A DNA stretch of 22,082 nt from an uncultured Lactobacillaceae bacterium (GTDB lineage: Bacteria > Bacillota > Bacilli > Lactobacillales > Lactobacillaceae): the NCBI GenBank assembly GCA_934216625.1, contig CAKQCC010000012.1, positions 1 through 22,082 on the forward strand, given 5' to 3'. The notes beneath the pieces are model-generated. The model saw nothing but the letters and a program-made list of their open reading frames with translations. It ran no database searches and had not been told where the DNA came from. Of the stretch, positions 8,443 through 16,765 are shown one piece after another. How positions within the stretch are numbered: position 1 is the stretch's first letter; each line of letters opens with the position of its first letter. A program made the position numbers and the translations under genes.

Positions 8443-8808
8443 TCAATTATGATTGACGTCTTTCGCCATCTCACCGGGCAGATTATAAATTGTTTCTCCC
8501 GACTTAGTATAATAATACCGTTGTCGAACCAGTTGCTTCAAGTAATCGCGGTTATTTAAACGCTTGACATCCAATTTCAGCCTTCGCTGTTCAGAACGCT
8601 TCTGCGCAATTTCAGACTGTTCAAGGTGAATCTGCCGATGAAGAACCGCGGCCTGACGATGAGCATTAAAGAGCTGGATCCCGAGAATTAGCACCACCGT
8701 CAACATCACGACGGTAATAATCGTTTCCCGGATCCGGTGACGGCGACGTAAAATTAAATTGGGCTTTAAGTGACGAAGCTGGTCATGATTAAAATAATGA
8801 TCATTCAT
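8443..8808 (-). CDS. divIC: Septum formation initiator, DivIC/FtsB-like
   Basis: DivIC is a bitopic division protein that forms a complex with FtsL and DivIB at the septum. The 121-residue sequence has a short basic cytoplasmic N terminus (RRRHRIRE), one transmembrane helix (about residues 29-46, TIITVVMLTVVLILGIQLF), a coiled-coil region rich in Glu, Gln, Arg and Lys (about 52-85), and the conserved C-terminal box YLKQLVRQRYYYTKSGE, near the family's RxxYYYxKxGE. The ATG is preceded by AGGA at about nine bases. It follows rqcP by 27 bases, as in most Firmicutes (yabO-divIC). Confidence 0.92.
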   Translation of the reverse strand: MNDHYFNHDQLRHLKPNLILRRRHRIRETIITVVMLTVVLILGIQLFNAHRQAAVLHRQIHLEQSEIAQKRSEQRRLKLDVKRLNNRDYLKQLVRQRYYYTKSGETIYNLPGEMAKDVNHN

Positions 8809-8835
8809 TCTAGTTTTCCTAAAAAGCGACGGGAT

Positions 8836-9135
8836 TTAACCATTTTGTTTTAAAATTCGGCGTTCCTTCTGGTAATCACGAACGTACTTAGTATTAAGGA
8901 CCGTGTACATTCGACTGGAATCGGCTTTTTTAGTGGTTGACAAGATCTGATCAACTTGAAACGTTAAAATCTTGTTGCCGAATTTAATCACGACTTGGTC
9001 ACCAGGATGAACCTTAGTCGCCGATTTAGCAACCCGGCCGTTAACGGTAATCCGCCCCTGGTTAGCAATTTTCTTGGCAACCGGGCGGCGCTTAATAATT
9101 CTGGAAATTTTTAAAAATTTATCGAGACGCATCAT
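8836..9135 (-). CDS. rqcP: S4-domain RNA-binding protein RqcP (YabO)
   Basis: The 99-residue protein begins MMRLDKFLKISRIIKRRPVAK and continues with GRITVNGRVAKSATKVHPGDQV, a complete S4 RNA-binding domain of the YabO/HslR group. In Bacillus subtilis this protein (RqcP) works with RqcH on stalled 50S subunits, stabilising the P-site tRNA during C-terminal alanine tailing. The first of two adjacent ATGs (9135) is the better start, since the AAAGGA box overlapping the mfd stop is about 11 bases upstream of it. It begins seven bases after the mfd stop and is surely co-transcribed with mfd. Confidence 0.92.
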   Translation of the reverse strand: MMRLDKFLKISRIIKRRPVAKKIANQGRITVNGRVAKSATKVHPGDQVVIKFGNKILTFQVDQILSTTKKADSSRMYTVLNTKYVRDYQKERRILKQNG

Positions 9136-9142
9136 AAATTTA

Positions 9143-12100
9143 TCAATCCTTTTTGTTTTGATCCATTAATTCGTTGCGGCGTTGACTGAGTGATTGAACC
9201 AGCGCCATCAAATCGTTTAACCAGCGGTGACCGGATTCCATTGCCGGAGTAATCGTCAACTTGATCTGCATTTGGTGAGCTTTTTCATCAATCGAAGCCT
9301 TAAACTTAGTTTTAGCAATGGCCCTCAAGAAATCAGCCGACGAATAAAGTTGAGTCCCGCCTTCAGAAGCCGTGACCGTAACTTGATTAGCGATCTGGTG
9401 AATATTACTAATTAACGCTTGATCAGCAAACCGCTTAATAAGACTAACGACCAGCAAATTATGAACTGGTTCAGGATAACGGCCAAACCGGTCAACCAAG
9501 TCATGCTGAATCGTCTGACATTGGCTTAGGCCGGTCATCTGACGGATTCGCTTGTACATCTCAATTTTCTGCTGGGAATCATTAATGTACGAATTCGGCA
9601 AATAAGCTTCAACGTTCAGAACCACTTCGGAATTGATCTGCTTTCTGGTGTGTCGGCCCTGCTTCTTGGCAACCGCCGCGTTTAGCATCTGGGTATACAA
9701 ATCATAACCAACCGAATTGATGAACCCGTGTTGCTGACGACCCAGTAAATTACCGGCGCCACGCAACGAAAGATCCCTCATGGCAATCTTAAAACCGGAA
9801 CCTAATTCGGTAAAGTCCCGGATCGCTTCCAAGCGATTTTCACTCACCTGGGTCAAGACCTTATTCGGTTTATACATAAAGTAAGCATAAGCCACCTTGT
9901 CACTGCGACCCACTCGGCCCCGTAATTGATAGAGCTGGGACAAGCCCATGTGATCGGCGTTTTCCACAAACAACGTGTTAGCGTTCGGGATGTCGACCCC
10001 GGTCCCGATAATCGTCGTAGTTACCAGCACGTCGTATTCCCGGTGCACGAAATCATAAAGGACGCTTTCCATGTCGTTTTCGTCCATCTGGCCATCAATA
10101 AAGGCAATTCGGGCGTCAGGAACCAGTCCCCGTAGCATGTGAACCGTGTGTTCGATGTCTTTAACCCGGTTGTGCAGGAAAAAGACCTGACCGCCACGTT
10201 CCATTTCACGGTGAATTCCGTCCTGAATCGCCCCGGCGTTTTCTTCCATTACGTAAGTCTGGATCGGATAACGATTTTTCGGCGGCGTTTCGATAATTGA
10301 CAAATCACGGACGCCGATCATCGACATGTTCAAAGTTCGCGGAATTGGGGTGGCGGTCATGCTCAAGACGTCAATCGTCGACTTCATTTTCTTAATCTTA
10401 TTCTTGTGCTTAACCCCGAAACGCTGCTCTTCATCAATAATTAACAGCCCGAGGTCGTGAAAACGAATGTCTTTCGACAACAGCCGGTGGGTACCAACCA
10501 CGATGTCAATCTTGCCGGCCTTTAAATCCCGGACCGTCGCTTTAACCTGTTTCGGGGTCCTGAACCGGGACAGCACCCCGATTCGAATCGGGAAACCGTT
10601 GAACCGGCGGCGCATCGTTTCGTAATGTTGGTGGGCCAGGACGGTCGTCGGTACCAGCATCGCAACCTGCTTATTAGCTTCAATTGCCTTAAAAGCGGCC
10701 CGAAGTGCCACTTCGGTTTTTCCGTAACCGACGTCACCCACTAGTAAGCGATCCATCGGGTGCGGTTTTTCCATGTCGGCCTTAATTTCCTCGGTACTCT
10801 TAATTTGACCCGGCGTCATTTGGTAAGGAAACGCCGCTTCGAATTTCTTTTGTTCGGAATCATCCGGGGGAAACGCGAACCCTTTTTCGTGGGATCGTTT
10901 GGCGTACAAATCAATTAGGTCATCGGCAATGTCCTCAATTCGGTGGGCAACCCTTCGCTTCGTTCGCGCCCATTCGTGACCACCTAACTTGTTGATTCGC
11001 GGATGGCGGTCCTCAGCCGAAACGTACTTCTGAATTAAATTCAGCTGGGTGACCGGAATAAATAATTTAGCGTTGTCACGATAAGCGATACTTAAATAAT
11101 CCTGGTGCTTACCGTCGACTTTAATCGTCTTCATCCCGAGGTATTTACCAATCCCGTGATTCACGTGAACTACGTAATCGCCGGGCTTTAGGTCGGTATA
11201 GCTTTTGATCCGCTGAGCATTAGTAAACGTTCGCTGGCGGTGATGGTGATGCTTAACCCGTTTAAACAACTCCGATCCGGTAACGATCACCAAATGGGCC
11301 GCTTTAAACTCAAAACCGTGGGCTAATTCTTCCGGAATTACCTGAACCTGGCCGGGCGTAATGTGGTCCCAGTCGGTTGCCCGAATTTTAATCCCGCAGT
11401 TACTAAACAGTTCGGTGACTTTCTGCCCAGCAGCTTTGTCGCTGACCATCACCACGATCGTTTCATGATGGCTTTGCCAATCTTTAATTTGGGGTTTCAG
11501 TAAAGAAATCCGGCCCCAGAACTTTTGAACCGAGCGGGCCTGCAAATCTGACAACCCGGTGAAGCGCAGCCCGTTCGAACTCTTCTTAAATAACGTAAAG
11601 TAAAGCTGCGGTTTTCGGCATTTCTGGATTTCGGCTTTAAAGTCAAGGCTGAATTTAGACCCGGCGATAATCTGGGCAGCCTCTAGTTTACCCTCGGTCC
11701 AGTGACGTTCGTCCTTTTCAATTCGTTGATCCGACTCGTTCAACCGGTTGTAATCATCAAACCCCACTAACGCGTTAGCGGGCAAGTAGTCCACGACCGA
11801 ATAACCACGATGATAAAAATCACTGGCGTAAAGCCGTAACGTGCTATCCATCACGCCAGACTTTAGTTCCTTGATGATCGGCCGAACGTTTGAAGTCAAG
11901 GTTCGCTTCAGCTTATTACTCTTGATTCGGTGGTAACTCTGGTGCAAACGGGCCGTAATTTGTTTTGCCGCGTTCTGACGCTGAGTATCCGTCACCACAA
12001 AATCCGTCGCTGGCAAGATTTTAAAACTGTCGATTGCGTTAATACTACTTTGGTCAGCAACGTTAAAAAGCCGTAGTGAGTCAACTTCGGTGTCGAAAAA

Positions 12101-12679
12101 ATCAATTCGAACGGGGTAATCAGCATTTAACGGGTAAACGTCAACGATCGAACCCCGGATTGAAAATTCGCCGGGTCCGGACACCAAATTCCGGTTAGTG
12201 TAACCCATTTGGTGAAGTTTAAGCCGAAGGTGCTCAAGCTTAAAATGATCACCCTTTTTGATGTTTAACTGGGCTTGACTAAATTCACTGGGTGCGGGCA
12301 GCATCCGGCGAACCCCGGAAACCGAAGTCACCACCACTACGGGTCGGTTGGATTGGAGTGCACTAAGGGCCCGAACCCTTTGGGAACGGTAATGCGGCGA
12401 ACTAGTGGCGATCTCAGCAGCCACTAATTCTTCAGCCGGAAATTCGTAAATTTCGTCTTTCGGCACGAGGTTTGCAAAATCGTCAGCGACCTGGTGCATC
12501 TGGTGTAAAGTACCGGTCACGATCAGCAAAGGCCGCTTGACGTCCTCAAACAACGTGTCCAGAAACAACGTCCGGGATGAACCCGACATTCCGGTTACTA
12601 ACTGCCGGCTCGCCGGCCGCAATCGTTTCACAACCGTCTGGTACTGGGGCATCTTAGTTAAAAATTGGGCAAGCTCCAA
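9143..12679 (-). CDS. mfd: Transcription-repair coupling factor
   Basis: Mfd dislodges RNA polymerase stalled at DNA lesions and recruits UvrA. The 1178-residue protein is full-length: a UvrB-like N-terminal module, an RNA-polymerase-interacting Tudor-like domain near residues 490-555 (LKPGDYVVHVNHGIGKYLG), then a RecG-like translocase with Walker A GDVGYGKT (648-655), the DEEQ box (LLIIDEEQRFG), LSMTATPIPRTL and motif VI QLRGRVGRSD, and a C-terminal regulatory domain. An in-frame GTG lies at 12700, directly abutting the pth stop, but nothing resembling a ribosome binding site precedes it. The TTG at 12679 has AAAGGAAG eight bases upstream and is my preferred start. It sits between pth and rqcP, a conserved arrangement. 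Confidence 0.96.
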   Translation of the reverse strand: MELAQFLTKMPQYQTVVKRLRPASRQLVTGMSGSSRTLFLDTLFEDVKRPLLIVTGTLHQMHQVADDFANLVPKDEIYEFPAEELVAAEIATSSPHYRSQRVRALSALQSNRPVVVVTSVSGVRRMLPAPSEFSQAQLNIKKGDHFKLEHLRLKLHQMGYTNRNLVSGPGEFSIRGSIVDVYPLNADYPVRIDFFDTEVDSLRLFNVADQSSINAIDSFKILPATDFVVTDTQRQNAAKQITARLHQSYHRIKSNKLKRTLTSNVRPIIKELKSGVMDSTLRLYASDFYHRGYSVVDYLPANALVGFDDYNRLNESDQRIEKDERHWTEGKLEAAQIIAGSKFSLDFKAEIQKCRKPQLYFTLFKKSSNGLRFTGLSDLQARSVQKFWGRISLLKPQIKDWQSHHETIVVMVSDKAAGQKVTELFSNCGIKIRATDWDHITPGQVQVIPEELAHGFEFKAAHLVIVTGSELFKRVKHHHHRQRTFTNAQRIKSYTDLKPGDYVVHVNHGIGKYLGMKTIKVDGKHQDYLSIAYRDNAKLFIPVTQLNLIQKYVSAEDRHPRINKLGGHEWARTKRRVAHRIEDIADDLIDLYAKRSHEKGFAFPPDDSEQKKFEAAFPYQMTPGQIKSTEEIKADMEKPHPMDRLLVGDVGYGKTEVALRAAFKAIEANKQVAMLVPTTVLAHQHYETMRRRFNGFPIRIGVLSRFRTPKQVKATVRDLKAGKIDIVVGTHRLLSKDIRFHDLGLLIIDEEQRFGVKHKNKIKKMKSTIDVLSMTATPIPRTLNMSMIGVRDLSIIETPPKNRYPIQTYVMEENAGAIQDGIHREMERGGQVFFLHNRVKDIEHTVHMLRGLVPDARIAFIDGQMDENDMESVLYDFVHREYDVLVTTTIIGTGVDIPNANTLFVENADHMGLSQLYQLRGRVGRSDKVAYAYFMYKPNKVLTQVSENRLEAIRDFTELGSGFKIAMRDLSLRGAGNLLGRQQHGFINSVGYDLYTQMLNAAVAKKQGRHTRKQINSEVVLNVEAYLPNSYINDSQQKIEMYKRIRQMTGLSQCQTIQHDLVDRFGRYPEPVHNLLVVSLIKRFADQALISNIHQIANQVTVTASEGGTQLYSSADFLRAIAKTKFKASIDEKAHQMQIKLTITPAMESGHRWLNDLMALVQSLSQRRNELMDQNKKD

Positions 12680-12700
12680 TTTATTCTTCCTTTCGCTCAC

Positions 12701-13258
12701 TTAGTTATAGTTATTTTCTAATTGATTAATCTTCATTCCGGCAACCCAATCGTTCAAAGCCGACACGGCAGATGATTTGGCCCGCTCGAATTTAGGCTTT
12801 TGCTGAGCGGTAAATTTACTCAGGACGTAATCATCAACCGCCATCCGGCGCGGGTGCGAAGTGCCGACCCGGATGCGGTCAAAACGGTCGGTATTCAGAT
12901 TCCGGATTAAGCTCTTGATACCGTTGTGACCACCAGCTGAACCGTGATCGCGGATCCGGATCTTACCGACCGGCAAATCCATATCGTCGTAGGCCACAAT
13001 TAAATCAGCCAACGATAATTTATAATAGTCCATAAGCGGCTTCACGGCACTTCCTGAATCGTTCATAAAAGTGGTCGGTTTCACCACAATCACTTTTTGA
13101 CCGTTAATATTACCTGAACCGACGTTAGCGTCCATTTTATGTTTTCTGAAGTTAATCAGATGTTGTTCGGCAAAATCGTTAACCACCATAAAACCGGTAT
13201 TGTGTCTGGTTTCAGAATAGCGGAAACCAACGTTGCCAAGTCCGACAATCATCTTCAT
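12701..13258 (-). CDS. pth: Peptidyl-tRNA hydrolase
   Basis: Pth releases peptides from peptidyl-tRNA dropped from ribosomes and is essential. The 185-residue form starts MKMIVGLGN and contains the catalytic His in TRHNTGF (residue 19), the substrate-binding Asn in PTTFMNDSG, the catalytic-helper Asp region VAYDDMDLP, and GGHNGIKS. The usual GLGNPG is GLGNVG here; this position varies in lactobacilli. I choose the ATG at 13258, with a modest GGA box about nine bases upstream. In-frame TTG and ATG codons at 13276 and 13267 are possible but give an N terminus longer than the family's. It is preceded by a terminator after mazF, yet no clear promoter is visible in the short gap. Confidence 0.95.
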   Translation of the reverse strand: MKMIVGLGNVGFRYSETRHNTGFMVVNDFAEQHLINFRKHKMDANVGSGNINGQKVIVVKPTTFMNDSGSAVKPLMDYYKLSLADLIVAYDDMDLPVGKIRIRDHGSAGGHNGIKSLIRNLNTDRFDRIRVGTSHPRRMAVDDYVLSKFTAQQKPKFERAKSSAVSALNDWVAGMKINQLENNYN

Positions 13259-13293
13259 TTTGATCATTCCAATCAATTCTGATTATCATTCAC

Positions 13294-13320
13294 AAAAACG
13301 AGATGCTTTTAGCATCCCGT
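13294..13320 (-). terminator. Rho-independent terminator after mazF
   Basis: On the minus strand ACGGGATGC pairs with GCATCTCGT (9 bp with one G·T) around a TAAAA loop, followed directly by TTTTT. It lies 18 bases after the mazF stop and ends the alr-mazF transcript. Confidence 0.85.
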
Positions 13321-13338
13321 CTTCATAACTATGTAATT

Positions 13339-13728
13339 TTAAACCGTTCGCGGATGATAATTAGCGTAGCGCGGTGACAAACCAACGCTGCGCTCCAGAG
13401 CCTGATCCACTTCTTTCATGATCGGCCCGCTCAAGTGATCAACCCGGTCACTCAAACGTTGTTTATCGATCGTCCGAATTTGTTCCAAAAGAATTACCGA
13501 ATTTCTGGAAATTCGTGATTTTTCGGAACTCAACCTGACGTGAGTCGGCATCTTCGGTTTGGTTTCGCGGGCGGTAATTGCCGCGATAATCACGGTCGGG
13601 CTATAATGATTACCCACGTTATTCTGAATAATTAATACCGGCCGAACGCCGCCTTGTTCAGAGCCAACCACCGGTGAAAGATCAGCGTAAAAGACATCGC
13701 CGCGCCGAATCTCAAAGTTGGAAATCAT
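13339..13728 (-). CDS. mazF: MazF/EndoA-type mRNA interferase toxin
   Basis: The product is an endoribonuclease of the PemK/MazF family, which cuts RNA at short specific sequences. The 129-residue protein carries the EndoA hallmarks in order: [20 protein letters not shown] followed by VRPVLIIQN, the catalytic Arg in [17 protein letters not shown], and [16 protein letters not shown]. The ATG follows a GGGGGG box. It lies 20 bases after alr, the conserved place of this gene in Firmicutes, but the antitoxin gene that usually sits between alr and the toxin is absent. All visible active-site residues are intact, so the toxin does not look decayed. The label mazF is by family; in this position the gene is also called ndoA or pemK. 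Confidence 0.93.
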   Translation of the reverse strand: MISNFEIRRGDVFYADLSPVVGSEQGGVRPVLIIQNNVGNHYSPTVIIAAITARETKPKMPTHVRLSSEKSRISRNSVILLEQIRTIDKQRLSDRVDHLSGPIMKEVDQALERSVGLSPRYANYHPRTV

Positions 13729-13748
13729 ATTATCCCCCCGTTTCTTAA

Positions 13749-14873
13749 TTAATCAACATAAACCCGCGGCAAGCGATCCGTAAAGCCGCAAGCAATCTCG
13801 TAGTTAATCGTGTGACAATGATCGGCAATGTCTTGCAAAGTAATCCGGTGACCACCGTTCTGGCCGACGACGGTGACCTTAGTTCCCGTCCGGAATTGCT
13901 TGGGCAAACGGACCATAAATTGATCCATACAAACCTGACCAACAATTGGGCAATAGTAGCCGTTAATTAAAACGTGAAAGCCGCGAAAACTACGACGAAC
14001 CCCATCAGCGTAACCAATCGGGACGGTGCCAATCCACTGATCGGCTTTAGCGGTATACGAAGCCCCATAACCAATCGAACGACCGGCACGAACCCGCTTA
14101 ACGTAGCTTAAGACCGTTTCCACGGACATGACGGGTGCCAAACGAAACGGCGGCTGAACGGCAGTCCCGGACGGATTCAAACCGTACCCGGCAGCTCCGT
14201 AACGAATCAAATTTCCGTTGCAAGATTGATGCCAAAGACTGGTGGCGGAATTTGAAACGTGAACAAACCGCGGCCGCGGACGCACTATCTTCATTAGACG
14301 CCGAAAGCGAGTTAACTGAAGTTTAAAATAACGGTCATCTGGTGAATCAGCCGTGGCAAAATGGGTAAAAATTCCTTCAAAATTTAAGTAATTCTGGTTT
14401 TGGTTTAGCACCGCCAGAGCTTTTTTCAAGCCATGAGCAGTTTGAAAACCAATCCGACCCATCCCGGTATCAAGCGCTAAATGGACCCGGACCGGTTCAT
14501 TTACCGACTGACTGCGCAGGATCTCAGCCGCCCGTCGTAACCAGCTAGCCGTCGAGACCGTCAGCGAAATCTTTTCTTTCGCGGCCAAAGGAACGTTAGT
14601 AGGATCGGTCAACCCTAAAACTAAAATGGGGTCGTTAATTCCGGCGTATCGAAGTTCAAGTGCTTCGTCCAAAATGGCAACACAAAAGCCAGTAGCACCG
14701 GCGCGTTTGGCAATTCGAGCCACTTCTACGGCGCCGTGTCCGTACCCATTGGCCTTAACCACCATAAACAACCGGGTCTGACGATCCAAGCGCTGAAATT
14801 CAGCATGAACATTGTGATAAAGCGCCGCGCGATCAACCAAGACCCGGGCGTTACGATGAATTCCAACTGCCAC
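13749..14873 (-). CDS. alr: Alanine racemase
   Basis: Alr interconverts L- and D-alanine with pyridoxal phosphate, feeding D-Ala to peptidoglycan and teichoic acids. The 374-residue protein shows the PLP lysine in [10 protein letters not shown] (Lys40), the second catalytic Tyr in [10 protein letters not shown] (Tyr269), and the C-terminal Asp/Gln segments [11 protein letters not shown] and NYEIACGF. The start is a GTG with AAAGGAAG upstream at about nine bases. It is followed by mazF after 20 bases and shares that gene's terminator. A probable promoter lies in the 64-base gap from murF. In most lactobacilli acpS immediately precedes alr; here murF does. Confidence 0.96.
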   Translation of the reverse strand: MAVGIHRNARVLVDRAALYHNVHAEFQRLDRQTRLFMVVKANGYGHGAVEVARIAKRAGATGFCVAILDEALELRYAGINDPILVLGLTDPTNVPLAAKEKISLTVSTASWLRRAAEILRSQSVNEPVRVHLALDTGMGRIGFQTAHGLKKALAVLNQNQNYLNFEGIFTHFATADSPDDRYFKLQLTRFRRLMKIVRPRPRFVHVSNSATSLWHQSCNGNLIRYGAAGYGLNPSGTAVQPPFRLAPVMSVETVLSYVKRVRAGRSIGYGASYTAKADQWIGTVPIGYADGVRRSFRGFHVLINGYYCPIVGQVCMDQFMVRLPKQFRTGTKVTVVGQNGGHRITLQDIADHCHTINYEIACGFTDRLPRVYVD

Positions 14874-14907
14874 TAATCAATGCTTCCTTTTAAATCTCTT
14901 TATTGTT

Positions 14908-14916
14908 ATTTTAACA
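14908..14916 (-). promoter_or_regulatory. Possible alr promoter (extended -10)
   Basis: The minus strand reads TGTTAAAAT (14916-14908), a TG-extended -10 box, 35 bases upstream of the alr GTG and shortly after the murF stop. No convincing -35 is seen at 16-18 bases. Confidence 0.4.
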
Positions 14917-14937
14917 TAATTTACGGCTTAACCGGCG

Positions 14938-16314
14938 TTAATTATCGGTTAATCGGGCTAAAACTTTCTCTAGATGAATCCCGTGACTAGCTTTCAGCAT
15001 TACTTCATCGGCCGAAGTCACTTCACGCTTTAAATCTTTGGTTAGCTGCGGTAACTGGTCAGCGTGATAATAATGTACCGCGTTTGCTGGATATTTACCG
15101 ACCAGCGCCCGTTTAAGGAACCGCATGTCGCTGCCAACTAGATACACCGATTGAATCCGGCGCGGGTCAAGATTCCGGGCAAGTGACTCGTGCATTGGTT
15201 TTGCCCAACGCCCCAGTTCAAGCATGTCACCTAAAACCACGATCCGTTTACCGTGCGTCGGGATCGCCGCAAAAGTCTTAAGAACCGCCCGAGCGGCTGT
15301 CGGGTTCGAATTGTAGACGTCACTCAAGACCCGTTCGCCTTGGTTGCCAGAACGCCACTCAACCCGGTTCTGGGTCAGCGTGGCTCCGGTTAAGCCGTAC
15401 TTTAAATTGGCTGGTGTGATGTCAAACAAGCCCGCAATCAGCATGGCTCCGCAAGCGTTATTAACGTTATAATTGCCGATCATCGGGATTGCGAACCGAA
15501 TTTTCGGGAACTGATTCACCATAAAATCAGTGTGGTCTTCACGATCCCGAATCCACGTCGGGTAAATCGCGTTATGATGCTGATCACCGAACGTTAATTG
15601 ACGCTGGCTAACGTGCTGGGCCCGTTCCCGCAACAATGGTTCGTCGCCGTTAAACAGGAACGTCCCGTTAGCTTTCAGGCCATGGGTAATTTCCACTTTA
15701 GCATCGGCAATCTTAGCCCGGGTGCCAAAGTGTTCAATGTGAGCCTCGCCGATCATCGTGATTAAGGCGACGTCCGGTTCCACCAGTTTACTTAAATGAT
15801 CCAGCTGGCCGGCGTGGTCCATTCCCATTTCAACCACCAGGATCTGGGTATCGGGATCCATTGACAGAACCGTGACTGGGACCCCCAAACCGTTATTGTA
15901 ATTAGCGTGGGTTTTAGTCACCAAATATTGAGTCCCCAGCAGTGAAGCGGCCAAATCCTTAGTCGTGGTCTTGCCGTTACTGCCGGTAATCGCCACGACC
16001 TTTGGGTTCACTTTACGGCGGTAATAATGGGCAAGCTGCTGAAGCGCTTTAAACGGGTCAGGAACCACGATTAACGGAAAATCACGTGGCGGGTTCGGGT
16101 GACCCGCGGCCCAAAAACTAGCGGTCGCGCCGTTTCGCCTGGCCGCCGGTAAATACTGGTGACCGTCCCGTTTAGCAACCAGCGGAACGAACAAAGCGCC
16201 CGGCTTTAGGTTTCGACTGTCAAAAGCCGCACTGGTAACCACTCGATCGGCGTACCGACTGACGTCATTTATAGCCGAAACTGCTTTAGCAACTTCAGCC
16301 ACCGTCATCTTCAT
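14938..16314 (-). CDS. murF: UDP-MurNAc-tripeptide:D-Ala-D-Ala ligase
   Basis: MurF adds D-alanyl-D-alanine to UDP-N-acetylmuramyl-tripeptide, the last cytoplasmic step of the peptidoglycan precursor, using ATP. The 458-residue protein has an N-terminal UDP-binding domain (DSRNLKPGALFVPL), the Mur-ligase P-loop AITGSNGKTTT (about 108-118), THANYNNGLGVP, VVEMGMDHAGQ, the HIEHFGT segment, and the ADP-handling VYNSNPTAARA in the C-terminal half. The ATG at 16314 is chosen over an upstream in-frame TTG (16335) because the family begins MKMTVAE-like, although the ribosome binding site (AAAGAAG) is weak. It lies after the rpmE2 terminator and upstream of alr, so two steps of D-Ala use are adjacent. 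Confidence 0.96.
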   Translation of the reverse strand: MKMTVAEVAKAVSAINDVSRYADRVVTSAAFDSRNLKPGALFVPLVAKRDGHQYLPAARRNGATASFWAAGHPNPPRDFPLIVVPDPFKALQQLAHYYRRKVNPKVVAITGSNGKTTTKDLAASLLGTQYLVTKTHANYNNGLGVPVTVLSMDPDTQILVVEMGMDHAGQLDHLSKLVEPDVALITMIGEAHIEHFGTRAKIADAKVEITHGLKANGTFLFNGDEPLLRERAQHVSQRQLTFGDQHHNAIYPTWIRDREDHTDFMVNQFPKIRFAIPMIGNYNVNNACGAMLIAGLFDITPANLKYGLTGATLTQNRVEWRSGNQGERVLSDVYNSNPTAARAVLKTFAAIPTHGKRIVVLGDMLELGRWAKPMHESLARNLDPRRIQSVYLVGSDMRFLKRALVGKYPANAVHYYHADQLPQLTKDLKREVTSADEVMLKASHGIHLEKVLARLTDN

Positions 16315-16359
16315 GCTAATAATCTTCTTTCGCAAAATTAGCCATTAAATTTTTCGGAC

Positions 16360-16400
16360 AAAAAACGACCGTCAAATTATCGATCTTAATTCGACGGTCG
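16360..16400 (-). terminator. Rho-independent terminator of rpmE2
   Basis: On the minus strand CGACCGTC (16400-16393) pairs with GACGGTCG (16373-16366). A G·T pair and AATT/AATT extend this to about 13 bp, and TTTTTT follows the stem. It starts ten bases after the rpmE2 stop. Confidence 0.9.
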
Positions 16401-16410
16401 CCAACTGAAA

Positions 16411-16671
16411 TTACTTACTGCTCTTTTTGTCCAAGCCGTAACGTTTGTTGAATTTATCCACGGCACCGGCAGTCTTCGTTAAGTTTTCTTGACCAGTGTA
16501 AAATGGATGAGAACTTGACGAAATTTCAACCAAGATTAACGGATATTTCTTACCGTCTTTCCAGGTAATCGTCTGTTTAGACTTGCAAGTTGAGCCAGTC
16601 TTAAACGCAAAGCCAGTACTCGTATCCTTAAATACGACCTGGTGATAATCTGGATGAATTCCTTTTTTCAT
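16411..16671 (-). CDS. rpmE2: Ribosomal protein bL31, type B (zinc-independent)
   Basis: This 86-residue protein of the 50S subunit begins [19 protein letters not shown] and contains [10 protein letters not shown] and [10 protein letters not shown], typical of bL31. The zinc-binding CxxC pair of the type A form is missing; only one Cys (in STCKSKQ) remains, so this is the type B, zinc-free paralogue. AAGGAG lies nine bases before the ATG. The gene forms its own short transcription unit, with a promoter just after the murA stop and a strong terminator. An imperfect hairpin in its leader lies close to the ribosome binding site. Confidence 0.96.
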   Translation of the reverse strand: MKKGIHPDYHQVVFKDTSTGFAFKTGSTCKSKQTITWKDGKKYPLILVEISSSSHPFYTGQENLTKTAGAVDKFNKRYGLDKKSSK

Positions 16672-16690
16672 TTTGTATCGCTCCTTTGCC

Positions 16691-16710
16691 CTGAATCATA
16701 ATTGAATCAG
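16691..16710 (-). promoter_or_regulatory. Imperfect hairpin in the rpmE2 leader
   Basis: Bases 16691-16710 read CTGAATCATAATTGAATCAG, arms of eight bases with one internal mismatch around a tiny loop. The ribosome binding site begins about six bases downstream on the transcript. It could modulate translation or mRNA stability; it may also be chance in an A/T-rich leader. Confidence 0.3.
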
Positions 16711-16735
16711 AGATTATCGATTAGTCGACCCGTTA

Positions 16736-16764
16736 ATTTTAACATGATCAGCTAACTTCATCAA
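16736..16764 (-). promoter_or_regulatory. rpmE2 promoter
   Basis: On the minus strand TTGATG (16764-16759), a 17-base spacer and TAAAAT (16741-16736), with a TG extension (TGTTAAAAT). The -35 box lies one base after the murA stop codon. The expected leader is about 60 bases. Confidence 0.65.
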
Positions 16765-16765
16765 T

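Noticed and set aside
8405..8446. A perfect TTGACA upstream of the S1 gene as the -35 of its promoter
   Set aside because: It is 30 bases from the TATAAT, far beyond the usable 15-19; the extended -10 explains the promoter better.
9227..10209. Several plus-strand and out-of-frame reading frames of 60-70 codons within mfd
   Set aside because: They are shadows of the mfd coding sequence with no ribosome binding sites or family resemblance.
12680..12700. GTG start of mfd at 12700
   Set aside because: Nothing like a Shine-Dalgarno box precedes it, whereas the TTG at 12679 has AAAGGAAG at proper spacing.
13745..13945. A 66-codon minus-strand reading frame upstream of mazF that might be the missing antitoxin
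   Set aside because: It lies wholly inside alr in another frame, its composition is not antitoxin-like, and it has no recognisable DNA-binding motif.
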